Source: Variovorax sp. Root411
GTDB lineage: Bacteria > Pseudomonadota > Gammaproteobacteria > Burkholderiales > Burkholderiaceae_C
Direction of reading: 5' to 3'
Length of the DNA: 64,000 nucleotides
NCBI RefSeq assembly: GCF_001425205.1
Contig: NZ_LMDW01000018.1
Location: 178,077-242,076 of the forward strand
In this document: positions 16,937-23,883 of the stretch, piece after piece
Layout of the letters: the number at the start of each line of letters is the position of its first letter
How positions within the stretch are numbered: the stretch's first letter is position 1
Made by a program: the position numbers and the translations under genes
The notes under the pieces: generated by a model
Database searches by the model: none
Told to the model about the DNA's origin: nothing
What the model saw: the letters and a program-made list of their open reading frames with translations, nothing else

Positions 16937-17510
16937 GAGAACTCCCGCCGCCGGTCTCCCAGCTGATGAGGTTGCGGCGCACGATGGCTGCCGTGGCTTC
17001 GCGTGCCGCCTCGACTTCCCGCCGGACCAGCGCGATCGCTTCGCTGAGGTCCGATGCCGCCGGCTCCGACAGAGTGTTCGGCATGCCGAACGTTCGAAGC
17101 TGTCGTTGCAACGCGGCCAGTCGAGCGGCGGTCACTTTGATCTGATCCAGTTCGTTCGGCGGCAGCACTGTGGCGTCACGCACATGGTTGTGGATCAACA
17201 GGGCCAGGTAGCTGCCGGTCTTCATTCCGCGGGTACGGGCTCGTGCGCCCGCGAGCGCTCGATCGCCCTTGCGAAGCCGCAACGTGACGCGATCCGCCAC
17301 GCCAATGCCGCTTTCTGTTTCGCGTAGGCAGCGCTGTCCACCCGAGTCCACCGAGATTTCGCCGTTTGTCTTGAGGACCTCCTCGACCATCTTCGCGAGC
17401 AGAGTCGACGCACGGAGACGATGCCGCACCGCCAGCGCGGCGAAGCGTGCCCTCGTTTCGGGCGGCACCCGGGTGGCTATCACGCGACTCGATAGAGAGG
17501 TGTTCATCAT
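16929..17510 (-). CDS. mobC: MobC-like relaxosome accessory protein
   Basis: 193 residues starting MMNTSLSSRVIATRVPPETRARF. The N-terminus resembles ribbon-helix-helix/MobC-type DNA binding proteins, and the C-terminal half is a long helix (SEAIALVRREVEAAREATAAIVRR) suited to oligomerisation. Together with the relaxase immediately downstream (8-bp overlap) it fits a relaxosome accessory protein that binds oriT. The gene carries one copy of the 16-bp palindrome GTTCGGCATGCCGAAC in its coding sequence (encoding FGMPN), which also occurs twice in the intergenic region upstream. A short dyad covers the bases just before the start codon, so it may repress its own expression. The MobC label rests on context and composition more than on clear family signatures. 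Confidence 0.65.
   Translation of the reverse strand: MMNTSLSSRVIATRVPPETRARFAALAVRHRLRASTLLAKMVEEVLKTNGEISVDSGGQRCLRETESGIGVADRVTLRLRKGDRALAGARARTRGMKTGSYLALLIHNHVRDATVLPPNELDQIKVTAARLAALQRQLRTFGMPNTLSEPAASDLSEAIALVRREVEAAREATAAIVRRNLISWETGGGSSHA
17076..17091. repeat. Palindrome GTTCGGCATGCCGAAC, copy 1 (inside mobC)
   Basis: A perfect 16-bp palindrome inside the mobC coding sequence, where it encodes part of TFGMPN. The same core is repeated at 17665-17688 and 17889-17922. Finding one copy in coding sequence and two outside suggests a selected protein-binding site or an inserted repeat element. Confidence 0.8.
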
Positions 17511-17525
17511 TGCAACTTCGTTGCA
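17511..17525. promoter_or_regulatory. Dyad at the mobC start
   Basis: TGCAAC-TTC-GTTGCA is a perfect 6-bp inverted repeat with a 3-bp spacer, abutting the mobC start codon at 17510. Its position overlaps where a ribosome binding site would be, so it is either an operator for autoregulation by the Mob protein or a hairpin limiting translation. Confidence 0.4.
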
Positions 17526-17664
17526 GTAAACAATGTCTGACGCCAGTCTATCCTGCCCTCATGGCCGCACAAGGACTTTGCCCTCGGAATTCCAGCGTCG
17601 AGCCCACCTCGCCGTTTCGCGGCTCCGGAGCGTTGCCGTCGATCGACAGCTCGAAGACCACCAT

Positions 17665-17688
17665 CAATGTTCGGCATGCCGAACATTG
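17665..17688. repeat. Palindrome, copy 2 (24 bp)
   Basis: The core GTTCGGCATGCCGAAC extended on both sides to CAAT...ATTG, giving a perfect 24-bp palindrome with no spacer. It lies between the two 27-bp direct repeats in the mobC upstream region. Confidence 0.85.
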
Positions 17689-17888
17689 CGAGGTGCACGG
17701 AACCACCCCGTCCTCGTAGCCGCACAAAGACTTTGCCCCGAAGTTTCGACGTCGTCCAACGACCACTGCTCCAGGCAATCGAAACCGAAAATTCAATCCG
17801 CTCGCAGAGCAAGCCCGCCCGGCCGCTGCATAAATGTCCTCACGGCTCCGTCAAGCAGAAGACCTTCGCTGTTGCTACCGTTCGATAC

Positions 17889-17922
17889 TTTCTCGGTGTT
17901 CGGCATGCCGAACACCGAGAAA
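17889..17922. repeat. Palindrome, copy 3 (34 bp)
   Basis: The same core extended to a perfect 34-bp palindrome (arms begin TTTCTCGGTGTTCGGC). It is followed by an A-run on the plus strand and by A-rich sequence on the other strand as well, so it does not have the U-tract of an intrinsic terminator on either strand. Confidence 0.85.
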
Positions 17923-18028
17923 AAACTATGGGCAGAGAGGTGAATTCGGAACGTAGCAAATTCGCAGGAGAACCATCGAATGGGCATTCGCGTCGCCCGC
18001 GCAGCGCGGCAGGGCCGCCAAGAACAGC

Positions 18029-18700
18029 CTACTCTCGCAGCGTGAACACCACTGACAGGTAAGAGACCGGCTGGGTCTGAATGGCCTCGATCCCATGGAG
18101 TGCGGTCGCATCGAACAGCAGCGAGTCCCCTGCCCTCACCTCCGCAGTCCTGCCGCTGTAACGGTAGCTGACCTCCCCGGACAGGAAGTACAGGAACTTG
18201 AGACCCGGGTGCTGGAAGGTCACATAGGGATCGGCACCGGGCAGCAACGTGACCAGATAGGGCTCGACGAAAAGATTGCCCGATAGGAGGTGACCCAGCA
18301 GCTCGTAGCGATAGTCCGCCACGGCGCCGATCCGATCGACCAAGACACCATGTCCTGCACGCACATGGCAGAAGTCAGTACGCCGCGCCTGATCACTGAA
18401 GAAGCGCGAGGTCGGCACACCCAGACCATTCGCGAGACGCTCCAGGGTCTCCACCGAAGGCGAGACCAGACCGCGCTCGATGCGAGAAAGCATCGAGGCA
18501 GAAATCCCCGAGGTCTTGGCCAGTTCGCCGCCAGACATCTCTGCCGCCATGCGCAGCGCCCTCACCTGCGCGCCGATGCGCACCGCTGACAAGCTGCGCA
18601 CGACAGGGGCGGGTTGCCTCGACCCTACACGGGTCACGGAGACCGGTAGGCGCAGCGGGCGAGCTGTTGGCAGCGGCGAAGCAAGCTCTCTATGGGCCAT
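18029..18700 (-). CDS. XRE-family regulator with C-terminal cupin
   Basis: 223 residues. The N-terminal tail of about 40 residues precedes an XRE helix-turn-helix (GAQVRALRMAAEMSGGELAK, then TSGISASMLSRIERGLVSPS) and a C-terminal cupin barrel (HPGLKFLYFLSGEVSYRYSG, AGDSLLFDATALHGIE). XRE-cupin proteins usually bind a small ligand in the cupin and control adjacent transport or catabolic genes. Here it faces a second XRE gene and no metabolic genes lie nearby, so its target is unclear; it may act on itself through the inverted repeat upstream. The ATG at 18700 gives a somewhat long N-terminus and a later start is possible. Confidence 0.85.
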   Translation of the reverse strand: MAHRELASPLPTARPLRLPVSVTRVGSRQPAPVVRSLSAVRIGAQVRALRMAAEMSGGELAKTSGISASMLSRIERGLVSPSVETLERLANGLGVPTSRFFSDQARRTDFCHVRAGHGVLVDRIGAVADYRYELLGHLLSGNLFVEPYLVTLLPGADPYVTFQHPGLKFLYFLSGEVSYRYSGRTAEVRAGDSLLFDATALHGIEAIQTQPVSYLSVVFTLRE

Positions 18701-18750
18701 CTTAATCTCGCACGTAAGAACGGTCAGTTAGCACCTGCGCAAAGCATCCG

Positions 18751-18781
18751 ATGACGAGCGAGGCGCGCAATAACTCGTCAT
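18751..18781. promoter_or_regulatory. Inverted repeat between divergent XRE genes
   Basis: ATGACGAG (18751-18758) is repeated in inverse as CTCGTCAT (18774-18781) with a 15-bp spacer, in the gap between the XRE-cupin gene and the XRE gene. An AT-rich stretch with TTGTAG and TATATG about 17 bp apart follows toward the plus-strand gene and may be its promoter, so the repeat is well placed as an operator. Confidence 0.4.
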
Positions 18782-18824
18782 ATACTTTGTAGCTCTATGC
18801 CATTCTATATGGGGCAATTGGGCG

Positions 18825-19178
18825 GTGCCAAGCCGCCGCGCTCCTCCTGTTCCGCTGCCCAATTTTCCGCGTGCCTTTCGGGCAGCGCGCGTCGCGATGG
18901 GCATCCCGCAGGAGGCCTTCGACACGGTCTCATCTCGAACTTATGTCAGCATTCTTGAGAGGGGCGTCAACGTCCCCACGCTCACGAAGATCGATGCTCT
19001 AGTTCGGGTTTTGGGCCTGCACCCGTTGACCGTGCTCACGCTCGCCTACGCAAGTTCGCCGTCATCCGAGGAAATCGGCAAACTCCAAGAGGTAGTGGCA
19101 GGAGAAATCGCAAGTCTCGGGCTGACCGCGTTCTCTCCAAACTCGTTGCCCAGAGGAAAGACTCGCAGCACCAAATAA
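18825..19178 (+). CDS. XRE-family HTH protein
   Basis: 117 residues from a GTG start. It contains a compact helix-turn-helix of the XRE type: FRAARVAMGIPQEAFDTVSS, then RTYVSILERGVNVPTLTKID and VLGLHPLTVLTLAY. This variant, with S-R-T-Y-V-S-x-L-E-R-G, is common in small regulators attached to restriction-modification or mobile elements (C-protein-like). The C-terminal 40 residues are not recognised. It lies at the 3' side of the defence operon, transcribed toward it, and could regulate the operon or the island; there is no direct evidence. Confidence 0.75.
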   Translation: MPSRRAPPVPLPNFPRAFRAARVAMGIPQEAFDTVSSRTYVSILERGVNVPTLTKIDALVRVLGLHPLTVLTLAYASSPSSEEIGKLQEVVAGEIASLGLTAFSPNSLPRGKTRSTK

Positions 19179-19191
19179 GAAGTTGGGTGAG

Positions 19192-19476
19192 ATGTCAGCG
19201 CCCAAGGAGCGCAGACTCTTCGTCGTGGAAACCCTTAGCTCTCAGAGCTCCGAAGCCATATCCCCGCGTCGCGAGCAGCCGCCGAAGCACTTAGGCGGGC
19301 TCCTGCTTCAACAGATGGAACAGCTCCCTGTTGAAGACGACTCCGTATACGGACCAGTTCAACTTGTCGAGATGGCGGATGCCTTCGGGATCACCAATAG
19401 TTGCGAAAAGTTTGATGGGAAAGGTGGCATCGGTATCGCGCTCATATCTTCACTTCAAAGCGCAAAAAGTCATTGA
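19192..19476 (+). CDS. Hypothetical small protein, convergent with res
   Basis: 94 residues if started at ATG 19192 (a TTG at 19183 is also in frame). It follows the XRE gene by 13 bp and its last 35 bases overlap the 3' end of the res gene on the other strand. The sequence (KERRLFVVETLSSQSSEAIS, VEMADAFGITNS) has no domain I recognise. The close spacing to the XRE gene suggests a two-gene unit, possibly a regulator with a partner, but the overlap with res and the lack of a family leave it uncertain. Confidence 0.4.
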   Translation: MSAPKERRLFVVETLSSQSSEAISPRREQPPKHLGGLLLQQMEQLPVEDDSVYGPVQLVEMADAFGITNSCEKFDGKGGIGIALISSLQSAKSH

Positions 19477-22174
19477 GCCGCTTTGATTCGGTGATCTCAT
19501 CGTGCGGAACCAGTAAGTACTGCCACGGCGCGGCGCCGACAGTTGCTGCGTGATCCGAAGCGTGCTTGCACCAGCGGGCAGCGGCAGCTGCCTTGGTCTG
19601 AACCTCTTGAGTATTGATGTCGACTCTCGCCTTCGTTTCCACCATGAAGATAGCTGAATCCGTTTCTGCCACGAAGTCAGGGATGTACTCCGGCTGTTCG
19701 CTGCCCAGCTTGTAGTAAATCTGGAACTGCCCCTTGGCTGGCTTGAACCACTTCGAAGCATCGCGTTCCAGAATGACTGCAAAACGACGCTCGGTGTCCG
19801 AGTCAAATTTTTGCAGCGGGTACAAGCAGCGAGTGAATCCACCAAACAGCATCTGCTTGATCTTGCCAAGTTCGGTCAAGGTCTCACGGTAGTGATGTGC
19901 AGTCTGCCCAGCCACAGCGGTGTAGTTGCACGGTTTAAGTTCCGTGAAGCCTCTGCTCACTTGCACCTCGTACTCGGTGGCCTCTTCCCAGAAGTGGGCC
20001 ATCATCTCGGCCCGAATAAGCCGAGCCAGCTCCGCGCCGTAGGTGTCGAACACTTCATGCAACTCGTTCTCGGAATAGTTCTGCGCCTTGTAGTGCGCAA
20101 CAGCTTGGCTCGCTAGGTCATAGAGCAACTCTGCCTGCGTGAAGTAGTCGATGTCGTCAAAGTCGATAAGCTTTTTGACGATGTAGTCCTCAAAGCGCTG
20201 CTCCCTGATACCCGCCTCCCGGCTCATGGTGAACTGATGATTCGTGCGCAGTTCCTGCCCCACGATCTCGCGTTGACCTGGCTGGAAGTTAGGCAGCGAG
20301 CCCAGCTTGAACGGGCGGAAGCCGGTGGTGACTTCACCCGTGGGCACCACCGCTATTCGCGGAATGTCGATGGTTTGCTGTACCACGATCTCGGTGGTCT
20401 TGGACACCACTGCCGGCAAATTAAGTGCAGGCTCTCCATCATCCGCGCCAGCCAGCAAGTCACCTTGGGCGGGCTTCAGCCGTTCGGTCACTTCAGCCAG
20501 GATGGCCGACTGCACCTCTGGGGTGAGTAGCGCATTGCTGGTCGGCACGAGGTCGCGCCTGACCTCGTACTTGCCGATCACGTCCATCACCACACGCGCG
20601 GCGTGGCGCTCGCGCTCCGTGGTGAACACAGGCGCAGGCGCAGCGACCGGTGTCGCCCCCACACTGGCAGGATTGGTGGCAATGGTCGGCCCATCGGTGA
20701 GCCCAAGGCGCATCATCGCGCCTGATCCAACCTGCACGCTCACTTTCTTGTCATCGGCGCTCGGGGCCTCGAGGATCACCTGCTTCAGCCGTATCGGCGA
20801 GTCGCCACGGTTGGCTTCGTCGATGATCTCTTGGAATTTGTCGTGCGCAACGATGTTCAGGCGGTCCACCGCCGCGACACCCGTGCGTTTGCCATAGGGA
20901 AGACGCAGGCCGCGACCGATGGACTGCTCGATCAGCGTGCGCGCGTTGGCCGCCCGCAGGGGCACGATGGTGTAGAGGTTCGTCACATCCCAGCCCTCTT
21001 TGAGCATGTTGACGTGAATGACGATCTCGGTGGGCTCATCCACACTTTCCACCGCAAGCAGCTTGGCGATCATCTCTTCTTCTTCGGCCCCGGTGCGGCT
21101 GGAGTCCACTTGGATCACCTTGCCCGCGTAGCGCCCCTCATAGAAGGCCGAAGACTCGATCAGTGTCTTGAGCTGTGAGGCGTGCGTGGTATCCCGCGCG
21201 ATCACAAGCATGAAAGGCTTGACCACCTTCACGCCGTTTTCCCGAGCATAGGTCAGCAACTCGACCTTGGTTGTTTCGTGCAGGCGAACACCATCCTCCA
21301 GCTTGATCTTTTCGATCTCTTCCGCCGAGTGCGCCTTGGCGTCGAAGTTGCGCTGGGTCACAGCCGCTGGCTCTTTGACGAAGCCGTCTTCCATCGCCCG
21401 CGCCAATGGGTAGTCCATGACCACGTTCTTGAAGGGCACGGGGCCACGCGTGGATTCCACAAACGGGGTGGCCGTCACCTCAAGGCCAAACAGCGGCTTC
21501 AGCTCATTGATGGAGCGCACCCCCGCACTGGCGCGGTAGCGGTGCGACTCGTCCATCAGCAGCACGAGATCGTCCAGGCTGGCCAGGTGGTTAAAGTAGC
21601 TGTCCCCCAGCACCTCCTTCATCCGCTTGATGCGAGGCTCTTTGCCACCGCGAACCTCGGAGTTGATCTTGGAAATGTTGAAAATGTTGATGCGCACGTC
21701 ATGCGCAAAGCCCATGGTCTGGTCTTGAACGACAGTGCCCGTCTGGTCGTAGTTGTCGCCCGTGATGATCAAAGGCGGTTGCTGAGCGAATTCGGCAACT
21801 CCCTTGAAGACGTACTTGGGCGTGTTACGCGTGAAGTCGGCAATCAGCTTGTTGTAGATCGTCAGGTTCGGTGCCAGCACGAAGAAGTTGTTGATGCCAT
21901 GCGCCAAGTGCAAGTACGCGATGAACGCGCCCATCAGGCGCGTCTTGCCGACGCCTGTGGCTAGCGAAAAGCACAGCGAGGGGAACTCGCGTTCAAAGTC
22001 TTCTAGCGTTGGAAACTCAGCTTTCAACGTGGCGAGGATGGCTGCCACATCTTGGCCATGGCCGAGCATGCTCGGCGCAGCTTCGAGTGCGCGCACAAGC
22101 TTGGCAAGGGACTCCGCCTGCGGCGGACGCAGAGACAGGCGGCCTGCAACAGCGTTCTGGACGCGCGCGCTCAT
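19442..22174 (-). CDS. res: Type III restriction enzyme Res-like helicase-nuclease
   Basis: 910 residues. It is an SF2 translocase with Walker A ATGVGKT (residues 72-79), Walker B of the DExH type (LLMDESHRYRA, about 208) and the helicase C-terminal segment 'RTLIEQSIGRGLRLPYGKR'. A C-terminal PD-(D/E)XK nuclease motif follows: PDF (Asp833) and VETK (Glu846, Lys848). This is the domain order of type III Res subunits, which cut DNA after ATP-driven communication between two unmethylated sites. The gene overlaps mod by 4 bp (ATGA), as expected for a Mod-Res pair. It is the last gene of the five-gene operon. All catalytic motifs look intact. Confidence 0.92.
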   Translation of the reverse strand: MSARVQNAVAGRLSLRPPQAESLAKLVRALEAAPSMLGHGQDVAAILATLKAEFPTLEDFEREFPSLCFSLATGVGKTRLMGAFIAYLHLAHGINNFFVLAPNLTIYNKLIADFTRNTPKYVFKGVAEFAQQPPLIITGDNYDQTGTVVQDQTMGFAHDVRINIFNISKINSEVRGGKEPRIKRMKEVLGDSYFNHLASLDDLVLLMDESHRYRASAGVRSINELKPLFGLEVTATPFVESTRGPVPFKNVVMDYPLARAMEDGFVKEPAAVTQRNFDAKAHSAEEIEKIKLEDGVRLHETTKVELLTYARENGVKVVKPFMLVIARDTTHASQLKTLIESSAFYEGRYAGKVIQVDSSRTGAEEEEMIAKLLAVESVDEPTEIVIHVNMLKEGWDVTNLYTIVPLRAANARTLIEQSIGRGLRLPYGKRTGVAAVDRLNIVAHDKFQEIIDEANRGDSPIRLKQVILEAPSADDKKVSVQVGSGAMMRLGLTDGPTIATNPASVGATPVAAPAPVFTTERERHAARVVMDVIGKYEVRRDLVPTSNALLTPEVQSAILAEVTERLKPAQGDLLAGADDGEPALNLPAVVSKTTEIVVQQTIDIPRIAVVPTGEVTTGFRPFKLGSLPNFQPGQREIVGQELRTNHQFTMSREAGIREQRFEDYIVKKLIDFDDIDYFTQAELLYDLASQAVAHYKAQNYSENELHEVFDTYGAELARLIRAEMMAHFWEEATEYEVQVSRGFTELKPCNYTAVAGQTAHHYRETLTELGKIKQMLFGGFTRCLYPLQKFDSDTERRFAVILERDASKWFKPAKGQFQIYYKLGSEQPEYIPDFVAETDSAIFMVETKARVDINTQEVQTKAAAAARWCKHASDHAATVGAAPWQYLLVPHDEITESKRLNDFLRFEVKI

Positions 22175-23871
22175 TCTTCGGCCTCCCCGAACAGCCCGCC
22201 TTGCCCGGCGCTTGCGAAGGCGGATTTCTTGGTTTTGGTTGCACCAGCGCTGGCAATGAGCGCGGGCTCTTCGGCCTGCGCCATAGGAAGATTGGCGACG
22301 TTCAGGCTGTAGTCGTCATGGCTCCATTCACAGCGGGCCAGCACCATCTTAGGAATCTTCTTCAGGGTCAGGTTCGGCCACCGCTCGGAGGCCTTGGCTA
22401 TCGTGATGCCGTGGAAGGCCGCGCAGCAGACGAGCAGGCTCTGTTCGCCGCCCACTTCATCTGAAAGTGCCTGCAATTGCTCAGCAGACAGGTTTTGAGT
22501 TGTGACGTAGATGAAGTCTCGTTCGCTCGAATTGCCGTGCTGCCACCATTGCACCTCGGATGGCGCGTAGGAAAAGCCCTCCAACTTGGCAAGTGCTTCG
22601 GCCAATTGCACAGCGTTGTACTCCGGGTTAATGACCGGGTTTCCCCAGCGATCGTTGACGATGAGACTGGGCGCGAGCTTGTAGTAACGGAAGCCACCGC
22701 CGCCTTGCCAGTTCACACTTTCGGTGATGCCGCCCTTGTCCTCCCCATCAATGACTTTCTTCAGGCGCGGAATGACGTGGGTGTGGCAATGCTCGCCAAG
22801 CTCAACCATGATCCACCGTCGGCCCATCTTGTGGGCGACCGCGCCGGTAGTGCCGGAGCCTGCGAAAGAATCGAGGACGAGGTCACCGGGATTGGTGGCC
22901 AGATCGAGGACGCGCTTCAGGAGCTTTTCCGGCTTCGGAGTCGCAAACGAATCAATTGGATTGATTGACTTAACCTCTTCTCGTGCTTCATGGTTATGCC
23001 CGGCATCCGAATGCAACCATATTGTTGGAGCAGGGGGGGCCGCCAGTTTTAACTCAGCCAGGAAGGTCTTTCGCGAAGGATTCGAAGTGCCGTCATTACC
23101 GAACCAAATTTCATCGTTTTCGTCCATCCTGCGAAGTGCGTCCGCCGGGAAGCGCGGCGAGGTACCCGGAGGAGGAGTCCAAACTACACCGTTCTTAAAT
23201 CGAAACTGAAACGCTTGCTCTTTTTCAGACCCAGTACGCTTGGCGTACAGCGGCGTGGCCTTCCAAGGCCCCTTCGGATGACCATCTGGATTTCTGTATC
23301 GGCCGTCCATTTCAGCGGTCCGTCCCAAGCGATTTGGCCTCCACCGTTCCTTGTTCTGCGCATAAATCAATACATGGTCGTGAGTCTCGGCCAACCACTT
23401 CGAATCGTTTGAAATCGTGTACTTCTTTTGCCACACAGCATTCGAAATAAAATTGGACCGACCGAAAATCTCGTCACACAAAACTTTCAGGTAGTGCGCT
23501 TCGTTGTCGTCGATCGTGATCCACAGCGAGCCATCATCTGACAAAAGCCGTCTGATAATTTCCAGCCGGTCGCGCATTAGTCCAAGCCAGATCGAGTGTT
23601 CGATCCCATCGTCATAGTGCGCAAAGGCACTGCCGGTGTTGTAGGGCGGATCGATAAAAACACACTTCACTTGGCCCGAGAACTCTTGCTCAAGAGCCTT
23701 CAGGGCCAGAAGGTTATCGCCGAAAATTAGTCGGTTATCAAAGAGGTCGTTGTCGCGGAAGCGATGCTTTGAGTGATATGAATTTTCGGAGTTTTCGAGC
23801 AGGATGCGTGGTTCCAACTTGGGCCGCTTCTCCTTCCCAATCCAAGTAAGTTCTAGTTTTTGTTTGCTCAT
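22171..23871 (-). CDS. mod: Type III DNA methyltransferase Mod
   Basis: 566 residues. DPPY at residues 74-77 precedes the AdoMet motif FAGSGTTG at 336-343, the permuted beta-class order of type III Mod N6-adenine methyltransferases. The intervening roughly 200 residues (for example TAEMDGRYRNPDGHPKGPW) make up the target recognition region; the last 200 residues are probably involved in Res binding. It would methylate one strand of a short asymmetric site and give Res its specificity. The start at 23871 follows the ATPase stop by 12 bp, and the end overlaps res by 4 bp. GC content is lower in the target recognition part (around 23000-23800), which suggests specificity exchange. Confidence 0.93.
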   Translation of the reverse strand: MSKQKLELTWIGKEKRPKLEPRILLENSENSYHSKHRFRDNDLFDNRLIFGDNLLALKALEQEFSGQVKCVFIDPPYNTGSAFAHYDDGIEHSIWLGLMRDRLEIIRRLLSDDGSLWITIDDNEAHYLKVLCDEIFGRSNFISNAVWQKKYTISNDSKWLAETHDHVLIYAQNKERWRPNRLGRTAEMDGRYRNPDGHPKGPWKATPLYAKRTGSEKEQAFQFRFKNGVVWTPPPGTSPRFPADALRRMDENDEIWFGNDGTSNPSRKTFLAELKLAAPPAPTIWLHSDAGHNHEAREEVKSINPIDSFATPKPEKLLKRVLDLATNPGDLVLDSFAGSGTTGAVAHKMGRRWIMVELGEHCHTHVIPRLKKVIDGEDKGGITESVNWQGGGGFRYYKLAPSLIVNDRWGNPVINPEYNAVQLAEALAKLEGFSYAPSEVQWWQHGNSSERDFIYVTTQNLSAEQLQALSDEVGGEQSLLVCCAAFHGITIAKASERWPNLTLKKIPKMVLARCEWSHDDYSLNVANLPMAQAEEPALIASAGATKTKKSAFASAGQGGLFGEAEE

Positions 23872-23883
23872 AGTTGTGCCACC

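Larger units (their letters stand above)
17526..18028. other. Palindrome- and repeat-rich intergenic region, candidate oriT
   Basis: About 500 bases between mobC and the XRE-cupin gene. Besides palindrome copies 2 and 3 it contains two direct repeats of 27 bp, 17557-17583 and 17712-17738, differing at three positions and sharing GCCGCACAARGACTTTGCCC. Short frames through the region only reflect the repeats. Its location directly upstream of relaxosome genes makes it the best place for an origin of transfer, but no nick-site consensus could be assigned by eye. Confidence 0.45.

Noticed and set aside
17889..17930. Intrinsic terminator at palindrome copy 3
   Set aside because: Neither strand has a T-run after the hairpin; the flanking run is of As on both readings.
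17526..18028. CRISPR-like or coding content in the repeat region upstream of mobC
   Set aside because: The palindromes are too few and irregularly spaced for an array, and the short frames merely translate the repeats (recurring FGMPN).
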